From Neobacillus terrae (lineage in GTDB: Bacteria > Bacillota > Bacilli > Bacillales > Cytobacillaceae): a DNA stretch of 48,352 nt. Position 1 is the stretch's first letter; the number at the start of each line of letters is the position of its first letter. Both the position numbers and the translations under genes were made by a program. The stretch covers positions 1-48,352 of the forward strand of contig NZ_JAAOEO010000026.1 of NCBI RefSeq assembly GCF_011393025.1, written 5' to 3'. Of this stretch, positions 38,747 to 47,942 are shown piece by piece. The notes beneath the pieces were generated by a model. The model was not told the DNA's origin. It did not search any database and saw nothing but the letters and a program-made list of their open reading frames with translations.

Positions 38747-39013
38747 TGTGTCAGGGTTATCTCTATACCGTTTTTGTTTGGGTTTGTTTACTAAACTCCA
38801 ATCTCTTTTTACAATCATGACTATCTTAAACAACATGCCCTGAATAAAAATAGCAAAGAGCAAGTAGTAAGGAATAAACTCTTTTGCAAAAGAATAGATC
38901 AAAATAAAGGTTAATATTGAAAGAATTCTTCCTCCATTAAGATATATTTCCCTCATAACAATTGATTCTGTTCGAAGCCCGGACTTTGGTAAATTTCCTA
39001 TTAACCTGAACAT
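38732..39013 (-). pseudogene. C-terminal fragment of a YqgE-type MFS transporter
   Basis: This 93-residue frame begins MFRLIGNLPKSGLRTESIVMREIYL, and hydrophobic helices follow (ILSILTFILIYSFAKEF, YYLLFAIFIQGMLFKIV). The REIYLNGGRI pattern is seen near the C-terminus of YqgE-family MFS proteins. The first ten or so helices are missing, and no coding sequence joins it upstream, so it is a truncated relic ending in the terminator. Confidence 0.45.
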
Positions 39014-39106
39014 AAAGCTAAAGTATGAAACACCAAGAAGGGTTCCTTTATCAGGCCGTATTTATTTTGTCTGACTTGGCCCATTTGATAAAAGAGGTGG
39101 AGCCTC

Positions 39107-40141
39107 CTATTTTTCAAGACTAAAGGTAAACTTTGTCTGTTTCTTATATTCTTCTCCTGCTTTTAAAATTACGCTCGGAAGTTCCTTTATATCGAGGGAA
39201 GCAGGCGATGCTTGGGTTTCAAAACAAACTCCAAGGTGTTTTTCAGACTTTGCTTCAGATAACTGAAGTCCTGAACCTAAGCTGTTAGAAGTGTACATAA
39301 CCATTCCTGGCTCATTGGATTCCATGGACATCACGCGGCCGCTGCTCGGATCTTTTAAAACCACTTTGTTGATTAGTTGATTATCAAAAAGAAAATAATG
39401 GTCATATCCACTCTCAACTATTCTATTTTGATCAAACTCATCGTTAAATCCGTCTCCAAGTCTTCGGCAGTTCCGGAAATCAAAGGGGGTGCCTTCAGCG
39501 TTTAATAATTTTCCGGTAGGAATTAACTCCTCATTTAATTCAACAAATTGACTGCTGTCGATTGTTAAATAGTGATTTTTGACTGTATCTTTTAAGTTTC
39601 CGGTTAAATTAAAATAAGAATGATTAGTTAAGGCTAATACTGTTGTTTTGTCACTTCTTGCCCAATAGCTAAGGTTAAGCTGATTTTTATTATTCAGAGT
39701 GTACGTGACGAGTATATCGACATTTCCAGGATAGCCCCCTTCACCATCTGAGCTTTGGTGATACAGCTTTAAACCAACTTCTGATTCTGTTTGAAAAGGG
39801 GTTACGCTCCATATAATTTGGTGAAATCCTTCTGGACCGCCATGTAAGTGGTTATTGCCGTTATTTGCATGCAAGTTATAAGTCTTTTCATACAGTTGAA
39901 AAGAAGCTCCTCGAATCCGGCCTGCAACACGTCCAACAATAGTACCGAAGTAATTTGAATCAGATTTGTATTCGCCGTAATCCTTATATCCCAATACGAC
40001 ATTTTCAAGATTTCCTCTAATGTCTGGAACAAGAATTTTTGTAATAATTCCACCATAGTCCAAAACACTAACGGCCATTCCGTTTTGGTTGGTTAGGGTA
40101 TATTCAGTCCATTGTCCTAATATATCTTTAGCCACATTCAT
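39107..40141 (-). CDS. galM: Aldose 1-epimerase (mutarotase)
   Basis: The protein has 344 residues, the standard GalM length. Catalytic and signature residues are visible: GRVAGRI...; NNGNNHLHGGPEGF (first His near residue 97); LTNHSYFNLTG (catalytic His near 178); and GVCFETQASP (catalytic Glu near 307). It interconverts alpha- and beta-galactose or glucose for the Leloir pathway. A palindrome TTAATTAATTAA lies upstream (about 40247-40258). A galactanase relic lies divergent next to it, suggesting an earlier galactan-use cluster. Confidence 0.92.
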   Translation of the reverse strand: MNVAKDILGQWTEYTLTNQNGMAVSVLDYGGIITKILVPDIRGNLENVVLGYKDYGEYKSDSNYFGTIVGRVAGRIRGASFQLYEKTYNLHANNGNNHLHGGPEGFHQIIWSVTPFQTESEVGLKLYHQSSDGEGGYPGNVDILVTYTLNNKNQLNLSYWARSDKTTVLALTNHSYFNLTGNLKDTVKNHYLTIDSSQFVELNEELIPTGKLLNAEGTPFDFRNCRRLGDGFNDEFDQNRIVESGYDHYFLFDNQLINKVVLKDPSSGRVMSMESNEPGMVMYTSNSLGSGLQLSEAKSEKHLGVCFETQASPASLDIKELPSVILKAGEEYKKQTKFTFSLEK

Positions 40142-40287
40142 TAAGCTGCCACCTTCTTACTTATATTTTTAAAACCTTTTTCAATTGCTTTGCCCTTTAA
40201 GTGGGAAGGGTTAAATAAGTTCTTCTGTTAAAAAAGCAGTAAACTTAATTAATTAATTTAATTATATGGTTTGAGTTTACTATTATC

Positions 40288-40753
40288 CCCAGGCAGGTGC
40301 AATAAAAAATCTAATGAACCCAGGGTTTGAAGAAGCGATAGAAATAGGTGGACAGTCACTTATCTGAACGGAACCACTCCACACACTGATTATCAAGAAA
40401 AGGTTTCAGATGCTAAATCGGGAAATTATTCTTTGCATTTTTATTCAGGGGATGCTGTTGATTTCAAAGTAGAGCAGACTATTACCGGCCTGGAACCAGG
40501 ATATTATAATTTATCGATGTTTTTGCAGGGCGGTGATGCTAAGAATCCTGAGATGTATCTTTATGCTAAGACAGGCGGCCAAGAATATAAAATGAACACT
40601 TCTGTGAGTGGCTGGGTAAATTGGAACAATCCTCAAATCAATGAAATTCTAGTAACAGATGGAACCATTACCATAGGGGCGAGCATAAAAGCGGATTGCG
40701 GTGCATGGTGAAGTTTAGATGATTTCTATTTATATAGAGTAAAAGGTTTATAA
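40288..40753 (+). pseudogene. Galactanase carbohydrate-binding domain relic
   Basis: Coding starts without a start codon as AGAIKNLMNPGFEEA, shifts frame near 40335-40350 (RWTVTYLNGTTPHTDYQEKV), and then runs as a beta-sandwich (HFYSGDAVDFKVEQTITGL...). It reaches W-TGA at 40709-40711, but the frame goes on with SLDDFYLYRVKGL to the TAA at 40751-40753. The sequence resembles the carbohydrate-binding tail (CBM61-like) of arabinogalactan endo-galactanases (GanB/YvfO). The catalytic domain is gone. One frameshift and one internal stop mark it as dead. Confidence 0.65.
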
Positions 40754-40770
40754 TACTTTAAACAATAATA

Positions 40771-40798
40771 GCCCACCGTAATATTATGGTGGGTTTTT
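40771..40798 (+). terminator. Terminator of the galactanase relic
   Basis: GCCCACC-GTAATATTAT-GGTGGGT forms a stem followed by TTTTTTC. Confidence 0.85.
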
Positions 40799-40932
40799 TC
40801 GACCTTTGGAGAGAATGGCTGCTGTAAGTTTTTTTGGAACTAAGTTTATTATTGATATAAACTTTTATTGTGTAATAATTATGAAGAGTTAAAAAATATT
40901 AAAAAACAACTTGATAAGAAGGGAGTTTAAGG

Positions 40933-41724
40933 ATGGTTCTACAACTTAGGAATGTCTCATTAATGCGAGAAGGAAAATGGATCTTGCAAAACATTAATTG
41001 GGAAGTTAAAAAAGGTGAGCACTGGGTGTTATTTGGATTAAATGGCGCAGGAAAGACAGCCATTCTGAACTTGCTTAATGCTTACTATTTCCCAACTAAA
41101 GGGAAAGTCACAGTTCTTGGAAAGGAATTTGGAAAAACGTATCTGGGAGAGAAGCTCCGCAAGCAGATTGGTTTTGTTTCATCCTCCATTCAGGAAAAAT
41201 TTCATCCAGGCTACAATGCTTTCGAAGTGATATTAAGCGGTGCTTTTGCATCTATAGGACTCTACGAAACACCAACGGATGAAATGAGAAAAAAGGCAAT
41301 TTCTCTGCTTGAGGAGCTGGGATGCATGGTATATGCGAACCGCAACTATGAATCTCTCTCTCAGGGTGAAAAACAGCGCATTCTAATTGCCCGTGCGCTT
41401 ATGGCTGATCCTGGCTTACTTATTTTTGATGAACCAACAAATGGACTTGATTTTCTTGCACGAGAAGAATTTTTGGAATCGGTCGAACGGATTGCAAAGA
41501 ATCAAAACGGACCTTCCATTATTTATGTAACCCATCATGTAGAAGAAGTTTTGCCCGTTTTTAATAAAACAATTTTGTTAAAAGAGGGACAAGTTTTTGA
41601 TTCTGGAGACACGACCGAGATGATAAGCAGCAAACTGCTTTCTCAATTTTTAAACGTTTCTGTTGAAGTGCTTTGGAGGAATTCCCGGCCTTTACTTTCC
41701 AAGCTGCAGGAAGTAGACCTTTAA
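40933..41724 (+). CDS. ylmA: ABC transporter ATP-binding protein, YlmA family
   Basis: The protein has 263 residues, with AAGGGAG about 9 bases before the ATG. Walker A is FGLNGAGKT (about 35-43), the signature is LSQGEKQR, Walker B is LLIFDEP and the switch His is VTHHVEEV. Length and HWVLFGLNGAGKT match the YlmA/PhnC-like stand-alone ATPases of Bacillus. No permease gene is adjacent, so its transport partner is unknown. It has its own terminator at 41760. Confidence 0.82.
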   Translation: MVLQLRNVSLMREGKWILQNINWEVKKGEHWVLFGLNGAGKTAILNLLNAYYFPTKGKVTVLGKEFGKTYLGEKLRKQIGFVSSSIQEKFHPGYNAFEVILSGAFASIGLYETPTDEMRKKAISLLEELGCMVYANRNYESLSQGEKQRILIARALMADPGLLIFDEPTNGLDFLAREEFLESVERIAKNQNGPSIIYVTHHVEEVLPVFNKTILLKEGQVFDSGDTTEMISSKLLSQFLNVSVEVLWRNSRPLLSKLQEVDL

Positions 41725-41759
41725 AAAGGATTCGAATCCCCTCATATATTTAAAAAATA

Positions 41760-41792
41760 CCTTGGTAACTAAAAAGTTATCAAGGCTTTTTT
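41760..41792 (+). terminator. Terminator of ylmA
   Basis: CCTTGGTAAC-TAAAAA-GTTATCAAGG with one mismatch, followed by CTTTTTTG. Confidence 0.85.
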
Positions 41793-41889
41793 GTTTTAAA
41801 ATATTTTTTTATTTACCGCCAATTTTGTCGGTATTGTAATATTATTAGTATAAATATATGACTTTCTCAAACAGGAAGGAGATGATTTT

Positions 41890-44376
41890 TTGGAACCTTC
41901 AAATAAAAGCAAATTTGAGAAAAATAATGTCGCTGATACAGATATAATAATAGATTTGTATAATTATAAAGCTTACAAGATATTATTTGACCATCATCCT
42001 GATATTATTTTTACAATGGACCTGCGCGGTAATATTTTATCGATTAATAAAAGGGTAGACAAATTGGGGTACCAGCCTGATGAAATAAAAGGTTCGTTTA
42101 TTAATTACATTGATAAACCTAACGCTAAAGAAACTATCCTTAAATTTGAAGAGGCGATTAAAGGAAATCCTCAGATTTCTGATATTTCCCTTCTCCATAA
42201 AGAAGGAAGATATATAGATTTTAATATACATACCATCCCCATAATAGAAAATGATCAAGTAATTGGGGTCTTTGGAATTGCTAAGGACACGAGTGAAATC
42301 AATAGTACCTTATCACGTTTTAATTTTGCTCAGGAAGCGGCGAATGTTGGAACCTGGGAAAAAGATATTGTTACTGGAAAAGCTATATGGTCTAAGCAGG
42401 TTTACCGAATTTTAGGAATGGTTCAGGGGGAAGAACAATCGCCGGATTTTGATAAGTTCTTAGACATTGTACATCCGAACGATTGTAACCGTGTACAAAA
42501 CTACGTGAATCGAGCTCTTCAAGAAAATAGAAGTTATCAAATTGAGTACCGTATTTTAAGGACCGATGGTCAAGAACGCATCCTATACGAAAAAGGGGAT
42601 GTTGTTTTTGATGAAAAAAATAACCCAATTAAAATTCTTGGTATTGTTAATGATATAACCGACAGAAAGCTGGCTGAGGAAAAACTCAAAGAAAACAAAG
42701 AGCAATCCCATAATATCTATAATAATCTTGATGTCGGTATTTGGTCCCAGGATTTAAAAACGAAAAAAATAGAGTTTTTATCAAAGGGATTTGAGAAAAT
42801 TTGCGGTTATACCACTGCTGAGATGATTGAGGAATCTTTTCTTTGGGAGAATATCATTTTTGAGGAAGACTTACCACATTACGATTCCAGGCAGGATGAT
42901 TTTAAAAAAGGCCTTTCCTTTCATCAGCAATATCGAATTGTTCATGCTGATGGAACGATAAGATGGGTGCAATCCTATACAATTCCTTTGATGGATGATG
43001 AAGGAAAGTTAATAAAATTAAATGGAATTATTTCTGATATTACAGAACAGAAATTAACGGAAGAAAAAATGCATTATCTTGCCCATCATGATTATCTTAC
43101 TGATTTACCGAACAAGAGGCTGTTTGAACAAAAACTAACTGAACTTATTGGGAGCAATAAAACCAAAAGAGAGAAAATTGCGCTTGCTTATTTAGACATT
43201 GATGGTTTTAAAAGGATTAACGATTCCATGGGACATCTGGTTGGAGATGAAGTATTAAAAGGCATTGCTGAAAGGCTTACAATACTACTCCAGGAAGACC
43301 AATTTGCAGCGCGGCTTTCTGGAGATGAATTCGTCATCATTTTATCAAACATAAAAGAATCTTCTAATCTGATTGATTGGGGAACAATGATTTTAGAGTT
43401 ATTTAAAAAGCCATTTTTAATAAAGGAATATGAGCTTTATATTACATCAAGTATCGGTATCTCTATTTTCCCTAATGATGGATTGGATCCCGAAACATTA
43501 ATCAGAAATGCAGATGCTGCCTTGTACCGGGCAAAGGAATTAGGAAAAGATAACTTCCAAGTTTATCAGTCCTCAAAAAAGCTAATAACACAAAAGCCAT
43601 GGCTTCTGGAACAGGATATTAGAAATGCATTAATTAATAATGAGTTTCGAATCTTTTATCAGCCTCGATATGAAATGGCTTCGAATCAAATTGTAAGTGC
43701 TGAAGCACTAATCCGATGGGAACATCCTAAACTGGGAATGATTTTTCCTGGTGATTTCATTCCTTTGGCTGAGGAGACAGGGTTAATAATCGATATAGGG
43801 AATTGGGTTATTAAAAATATAAGCAAGCTTATTAAAAGCTGGGAACATCACCGCTTTCGTGTGGTGCCCATCTCGATTAATTTATCTTCGAAAAGTTTTT
43901 TGAAATATAACTGGCGAACTACACTTTCCGATATAATAGAAGAAACAGGAGTTAATCCAAAGTTCTTAGAGTTTGAAATTACAGAAACTACTATCATGAA
44001 AAATGAAAAAATAGTCCTTAAAACAGTAGATTTTGTTAAGGAGCTTGGGATTAAGCTGTCATTGGATGACTTTGGAACAGGGTATTCATCCATAACACAC
44101 TTAAAGAACTTTAATTTTGACTTTATAAAAATTGACAGATCCTTTATTCAAAGTGCTATTATGAATGGACAGGATGCTGCACTTACGAAATCCATCATTG
44201 ATTTGGCACATGGCTTGAATATGGATGTGGTTGCAGAAGGAATCGAGACCACTGAACAATTCGAGTTAATGAAGAGATTCGGGTGTGACCAAGGGCAGGG
44301 GTACCTAATGAGTAAACCTGTAAATCTAAATGATTTTGAATGGTTATTAAACAAATCACTTTCAATGGAATCCTAA
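41890..44376 (+). CDS. PAS-PAS-PAS-GGDEF-EAL cyclic-di-GMP signalling protein
   Basis: The protein has 828 residues from the TTG at 41890; AGGAAGGAG lies about 10 bases upstream. Three PAS/PAC sensor repeats span roughly residues 30-390 (FGIAKDTSEI, KILGIVNDITDRKL and LNGIISDITEQKL are PAC ends). The GGDEF domain follows (YLTDLPNKRLF, AYLDIDGFKRIND), with the active loop RLSGDEF at 477-481. The EAL domain follows with SAEALIRWEHP at about 603 and DDFGTGYSSITHL. Both halves keep metal residues, so it could make and degrade c-di-GMP. SGDEF is a variant of GGDEF and may weaken or retain synthesis. No transmembrane helix is seen. Monocistronic. Confidence 0.9.
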   Translation: MEPSNKSKFEKNNVADTDIIIDLYNYKAYKILFDHHPDIIFTMDLRGNILSINKRVDKLGYQPDEIKGSFINYIDKPNAKETILKFEEAIKGNPQISDISLLHKEGRYIDFNIHTIPIIENDQVIGVFGIAKDTSEINSTLSRFNFAQEAANVGTWEKDIVTGKAIWSKQVYRILGMVQGEEQSPDFDKFLDIVHPNDCNRVQNYVNRALQENRSYQIEYRILRTDGQERILYEKGDVVFDEKNNPIKILGIVNDITDRKLAEEKLKENKEQSHNIYNNLDVGIWSQDLKTKKIEFLSKGFEKICGYTTAEMIEESFLWENIIFEEDLPHYDSRQDDFKKGLSFHQQYRIVHADGTIRWVQSYTIPLMDDEGKLIKLNGIISDITEQKLTEEKMHYLAHHDYLTDLPNKRLFEQKLTELIGSNKTKREKIALAYLDIDGFKRINDSMGHLVGDEVLKGIAERLTILLQEDQFAARLSGDEFVIILSNIKESSNLIDWGTMILELFKKPFLIKEYELYITSSIGISIFPNDGLDPETLIRNADAALYRAKELGKDNFQVYQSSKKLITQKPWLLEQDIRNALINNEFRIFYQPRYEMASNQIVSAEALIRWEHPKLGMIFPGDFIPLAEETGLIIDIGNWVIKNISKLIKSWEHHRFRVVPISINLSSKSFLKYNWRTTLSDIIEETGVNPKFLEFEITETTIMKNEKIVLKTVDFVKELGIKLSLDDFGTGYSSITHLKNFNFDFIKIDRSFIQSAIMNGQDAALTKSIIDLAHGLNMDVVAEGIETTEQFELMKRFGCDQGQGYLMSKPVNLNDFEWLLNKSLSMES

Positions 44377-44388
44377 TATATAAATTGT

Positions 44389-44414
44389 GCATCTGTGCTG
44401 CAGATGCCTTTTTT
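44389..44414 (+). terminator. Terminator of the GGDEF-EAL gene
   Basis: GCATCTG-TGCTG-CAGATGC is a perfect 7-bp stem followed by CTTTTTT. Confidence 0.9.
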
Positions 44415-44456
44415 CATTGGAAATTAGGGCAATAGTAAAATAGGAGGGATATCAGG

Positions 44457-45284
44457 ATGAAGCTGGAGCTGCAAGATATTGTTTCAAAAAGCATATTAAC
44501 ACCTGCTAGTGGTGCTATAGATGATTTCTCTCATTCATTAAATCCATATGCCGGATGTGTATTTGGATGTAAATATTGCTATGTGAGACAGCTGCCTATT
44601 TCCTTATTTAGAGAACAAGAGTGGGGAACATGGGTTGATATTAAAACCAATGCTGCTGACTTATTAAAAAAAGAAATAGTAAAGGCGAAGAAAAAGGGGC
44701 CATTAAAGATATTTATGTCTTCTTCGACTGATCCCTATCAGCCGCTTGAAGCAAAAACAAAGCTGACAAGAAGATTACTTCAAGTCATGCTGGAAGACAT
44801 GCCGGACTTTTTGCACGTTCAAACACGATCACCCCTGGTAAAGCGGGATATCGATTTATTTAAGCAATTTGGGGAGAAAATAAGAATATCGATGACGATT
44901 GAAACGGATAAGGAAGAAGTGAGAAAGGCATTCTCACCATCAGCTCCGCCAATCCCTGCCAGAATGAAGTCTTTAAAAGAAATTACTGAGGCAGGCATTA
45001 TGACACAGGCAACACTTGCACCCTTGCTTCCATGCTCAAAGGATTTTCCTGAAAAGCTGAAAGAGATAGCGGGCCGAATAACCATTGATGATTTTTGGAT
45101 GGGAGATGGAAGCGGAGGAAGAAGGACAGAAAAACTGGGCATACGAAAAATATATGAAGATATGGGATTGGAGAAGTGGTACAATCCCACAGCATATAAA
45201 GTAGTTTTAAAAATGATTGAGGAAGAAATTAAAGACACTTCGATTGAACTTGGTGTATCGAAAAGCGGGTTTAAACCTGACTAG
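44457..45284 (+). CDS. Radical SAM protein, spore-photoproduct-lyase-like (Rv2578c/SplB group)
   Basis: The protein has 275 residues. The iron-sulphur/SAM site is Cys34-x3-Cys38-x2-Cys41 (AGCVFGCKYCYVR). Downstream are the family motifs KIFMSSSTDPYQPLE, LHVQTRSPLVKRDIDLF and ISMTIETDKEEVRKAFSPSAPP, shared by the SPL-like radical SAM group. The substrate is unknown; members include DNA-lesion repair enzymes but most are uncharacterised. AGGAGG precedes the ATG. It lies 10 bases before an ASCH-domain gene, so the two form an operon. Confidence 0.85.
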   Translation: MKLELQDIVSKSILTPASGAIDDFSHSLNPYAGCVFGCKYCYVRQLPISLFREQEWGTWVDIKTNAADLLKKEIVKAKKKGPLKIFMSSSTDPYQPLEAKTKLTRRLLQVMLEDMPDFLHVQTRSPLVKRDIDLFKQFGEKIRISMTIETDKEEVRKAFSPSAPPIPARMKSLKEITEAGIMTQATLAPLLPCSKDFPEKLKEIAGRITIDDFWMGDGSGGRRTEKLGIRKIYEDMGLEKWYNPTAYKVVLKMIEEEIKDTSIELGVSKSGFKPD

Positions 45285-45294
45285 GAGGAATTCA

Positions 45295-45723
45295 ATGAAG
45301 GTTTTATCAATGATCCAGCCTTGGGCAACCCTTTTTGTTCTTAGAGAATCTAAGTTTGAAACAAGGACGTGGAGAACAAATTATCGCGGGCCGCTTGCCA
45401 TCCATACAAGTAAAAAAATTGATAAAGCAGTTTGTGCCCATAAAGCCATACAACACTTGCTTAAAAAGCATGGTTACTCTGTAGAAAGTCTTCCTACAGG
45501 GGTAATTATAGCAACATGTGAGCTGGAAAATTGTTTAAGGGTAACAGAATACAATGAAACATGGGCTGTTCTGGAAGATGGCCAGATTGTTTCGGACAAT
45601 GATTTCTTTCTTGGAGATTACCGTGTAGGCTGTTATGCCTGGCAGGTCAAAGGTATGACGATGCTCAATGAATGTATCCCTGCCAAAGGAAAACTTGGAT
45701 TATGGGAATATGATTTAAATTAG
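45295..45723 (+). CDS. ASCH-domain protein
   Basis: The ATG at 45295 with CTAGGAGG six bases upstream gives 142 residues. It opens VLSMIQPWATLFVLRESKFETRTWRTNYRGPLAIHTSKK, quoted in parts: the SMIQPWATL and ETRTWRT-YRGPLAIH strands are the ASCH signature. The domain is a beta-barrel related to PUA that binds RNA, and some members hydrolyse N4-acetylcytidine. ATCELENCLRV and YAWQVKGM complete the fold. Translationally linked to the radical SAM protein. Confidence 0.85.
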   Translation: MKVLSMIQPWATLFVLRESKFETRTWRTNYRGPLAIHTSKKIDKAVCAHKAIQHLLKKHGYSVESLPTGVIIATCELENCLRVTEYNETWAVLEDGQIVSDNDFFLGDYRVGCYAWQVKGMTMLNECIPAKGKLGLWEYDLN

Positions 45724-45917
45724 ATTTGCGGCCTTACGCGGAAAGGCCGCCTTTTCATTTTTTTTATATTAGGCAAAAGCAGGGAGGTCTCTCTTACTTT
45801 TCTGTTTTTTCCATTTGTCTGATTTCCTGTTGTTCTATCGTAGCTTACTTCAAGACCAGATTCTTTAGCTTTTGGGCCTTTTGCGACTTTATATTGACTC
45901 ATTTTTTTATAAACCAT
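45720..45917 (-). CDS. Possible small basic protein opposite the ASCH terminator
   Basis: The ATG at 45917 (AGGTGA 6 bases upstream) gives about 65 residues, mostly Lys, Arg, Gln and Gly (KVAKGPKAKESGLEVSYD, TGNQTNGKNRKVRE in part). It has no hydrophobic segment. Its last 10 residues are encoded by the terminator hairpin of the ASCH operon, which makes the end suspicious. The family was not recognised, and it could be a chance frame. Confidence 0.3.
   Translation of the reverse strand: MVYKKMSQYKVAKGPKAKESGLEVSYDRTTGNQTNGKNRKVRETSLLLPNIKKMKRRPFRVRPQI
45727..45755. terminator. Terminator of the radical SAM/ASCH operon
   Basis: GCGGCCTT-ACGCGG-AAAGGCCGC forms a strong stem followed by CTTTTCATTTTTTTT. 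Confidence 0.85.
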
Positions 45918-45967
45918 AGACATTCACCTAATCTTCTTTCTTTATTTTTTGTTTAAAATATCAAGAT

Positions 45968-46429
45968 ATGCCGTTAAGTTATTCCACCCAAGTTAAAATT
46001 AAAAAAAACGTCAAAAACCTCTCCGTTGCAGTGACTGTTAATATAACTTCAGAAATAGACAAGAGTGTAAATTGTTTATTCGAAAATGCGATAGAGGCAA
46101 TGGAAGATGGAGGGACTCTAACTATTTGCTTAAATAATCAGATGGATAAATTAATAATTGATATAATTGATACAGGTATCGGAATTAGTGAAGAAGAGTT
46201 CAGGAAAATTGGAAAACCTTTCTTTAGTACAAAAGGGGATAAAGATACAGGTCTGGGAATGATGACAACCTTTAACATAATAAAAAGAATGAATGGCGTT
46301 ATTCATCTGGCAAGTAAAGTGGGTGTGGGGACAACGTTTACACTTTCTTTTCCCATTTTTGATGATAAGAAGCAATCAAAGAACAAACTAAATAAATCAC
46401 ACGAAAACAGTATTTTATTAAAAATATAA
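45968..46429 (+). pseudogene. Sensor kinase C-terminal (HATPase) fragment
   Basis: Only the ATP-binding half of a histidine kinase remains: the N box ENAIEAMEDG, G1 DTGIGIS, F box FFSTKGD and G2 DTGLGMMTTF are intact, followed by GTTFTLSFPI. The dimerisation/phospho-His domain and any sensor part are missing, and the first residues come from unrelated sequence. No ribosome site precedes the ATG. It resembles the catalytic domain of sporulation kinases (KinA-E). It is a probable truncated relic, although a free ATPase domain is possible. Confidence 0.55.
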
Positions 46430-46579
46430 AACGAAAGTTCTTATTAGACAGTGTAAACAGTCTATTTTTATTTATAATAATTTTAAAATTCTTAAATTTT
46501 TATATCATAATTAAAAAGACGTAAAAAGGGGTATTAATATGTACTCACGGATTACAAAATCAAAGGGAGATATTTAGAC

Positions 46580-47326
46580 ATGGAGAAACTTACATTAATT
46601 TTTGACTTAGATGATACATTAATACACTGCAATAAATATTTTAGAGATACCATTAATCAATTTGCTGCCCAAATGAAACAGTGGTTTCCGGAGCTTACTA
46701 TTCAGCAAATTAAACAAATGCAGCTCGAGATTGATATGAAAAGTATTGCAGAACACGGACTTCATTCTTCCCGTTTTCCTGAGTCCCTTGCTGCGACTTA
46801 TCTATATTTTAGTGAAAAGTATAATCAGTCCGTTGAACAAACCAAAGTAGATGAACTAAGAAGGATTGGGCAAGGTGTGTTTGAGATAGAAGTTCAGCCG
46901 TTTCCTCATATGTATGAAGTATTGAATACCTTGCGCCAGGATGGACACCACTTATTTATGTATACAGGCGGAGACAAAGCTAATCAAAATCGTAAGATTG
47001 TCCAATTAGAACTGGAGGCTTACTTTGGTAAACGAGTATTTATTTATGAACATAAAAATTCTGAGGCTTTAAGACAAGTTCTTCAAACTATAAAGGCGGA
47101 TCCCAAAAAGACTTGGATGATTGGAAATTCATTAAAGACAGATATAAGACCGGCATTGGAAAATGGCATAAATGCCATTCATATTCCTTCACCTATTGAA
47201 TGGAGTTATAACAACGTAAAGATTGATATAGCTCCAAAAGGGGAATTCTTGACGGTGAATTCGTTGCTGGATCTGCCACGAATTTTTAAAACTCATAATA
47301 GCAGATATAACGAAAATGTAGTTTGA
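46580..47326 (+). CDS. HAD-superfamily hydrolase
   Basis: The protein has 248 residues, with AAGGGAG about 12 bases before the ATG. HAD motif I is LIFDLDDTLIH (nucleophile Asp9 and acid/base Asp11), motif II is LFMYTGGD, the Lys is in the following helix, and motif IV is WMIGNSLKTDIRPALENG. The cap is a helical C1 insertion (residues about 18-100). Members hydrolyse small phosphate esters such as phosphoglycolate or nucleotides; the substrate is unknown. Monocistronic with a terminator. Confidence 0.85.
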   Translation: MEKLTLIFDLDDTLIHCNKYFRDTINQFAAQMKQWFPELTIQQIKQMQLEIDMKSIAEHGLHSSRFPESLAATYLYFSEKYNQSVEQTKVDELRRIGQGVFEIEVQPFPHMYEVLNTLRQDGHHLFMYTGGDKANQNRKIVQLELEAYFGKRVFIYEHKNSEALRQVLQTIKADPKKTWMIGNSLKTDIRPALENGINAIHIPSPIEWSYNNVKIDIAPKGEFLTVNSLLDLPRIFKTHNSRYNENVV

Positions 47327-47332
47327 TGACTG

Positions 47333-47363
47333 ACTGGGTTTCCACTGCGGAATCCAGTTTTTT
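47333..47363 (+). terminator. Terminator of the HAD gene
   Basis: ACTGGGTTTCC-ACTGC-GGAATCCAGT with one mismatch, followed by TTTTTT. Confidence 0.85.
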
Positions 47364-47385
47364 ATTTACTATTAATATTAACCGG

Positions 47386-47736
47386 TTAATCCCCCCATTT
47401 TAAATGCATGCTTAATGAACAGCAGTTTCCCCCTTTTGCAACTGAAACAAGAGTTAATAAAATTCCACTAGGAGTATATTTTATAGTGATGGGAGTACTA
47501 ACTCCCGCCGAGTTAATTAACCGGTCAACTTCCTTTTTATTCCCCGTTTGCGCTGCATTCATAATACGGCGGGCAAAACCAGGGTCAGATATTCTGTTAA
47601 GTAAAACCACCGCTTCACTGGCGATTTTTTGCATACTTTTGATAGAGCTTTCAAATATGCCGATATTTATAGGCGGGTATTGAGGGGGGAACCGATAAAG
47701 GTAATTTGGATAATAAACATATTGATGGTAGTACAT
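47386..47736 (-). CDS. YuzC-like putative spore coat protein
   Basis: The ATG at 47736 is set by AAGGAGGTG six bases upstream; a longer frame starting at 47811 lacks a site. The protein has 116 residues. The N-terminus is Tyr/Pro-rich (MYYHQYVYYPNYLYRF), as is common in coat proteins. Then comes a helical part with MNAAQTGNKKEVDRLINSAG and a final beta part (TIKYTPSGILLTL). This layout resembles the inner-coat protein YuzC of B. subtilis and relatives, but the match is from memory of composition and a few motifs. Confidence 0.55.
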   Translation of the reverse strand: MYYHQYVYYPNYLYRFPPQYPPINIGIFESSIKSMQKIASEAVVLLNRISDPGFARRIMNAAQTGNKKEVDRLINSAGVSTPITIKYTPSGILLTLVSVAKGGNCCSLSMHLKWGD

Positions 47737-47942
47737 CCTTAACACCTCCTTGCTTCTTCTTTTATTTTTATGCTTACGTTTTTCATACAGTGACAAGGTT
47801 AAATAAAACATTAAATAAAATGAAATCTTGATGATAAAAATCCTTATCTTGTTTAAATTTCTTATTATTAGGTATAAGAAATGTAAGTGTCTGTTTTTAA
47901 TGTAGATACGAAGGAGGTAGTAAGTTGTGAAGGGAGGATGGT

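Noticed and set aside
38547..38843. Plus-strand open frame of about 98 codons
   Set aside because: It overlaps the YqgE-type MFS fragment on the minus strand and a perfect terminator, and has no ribosome site or motif.
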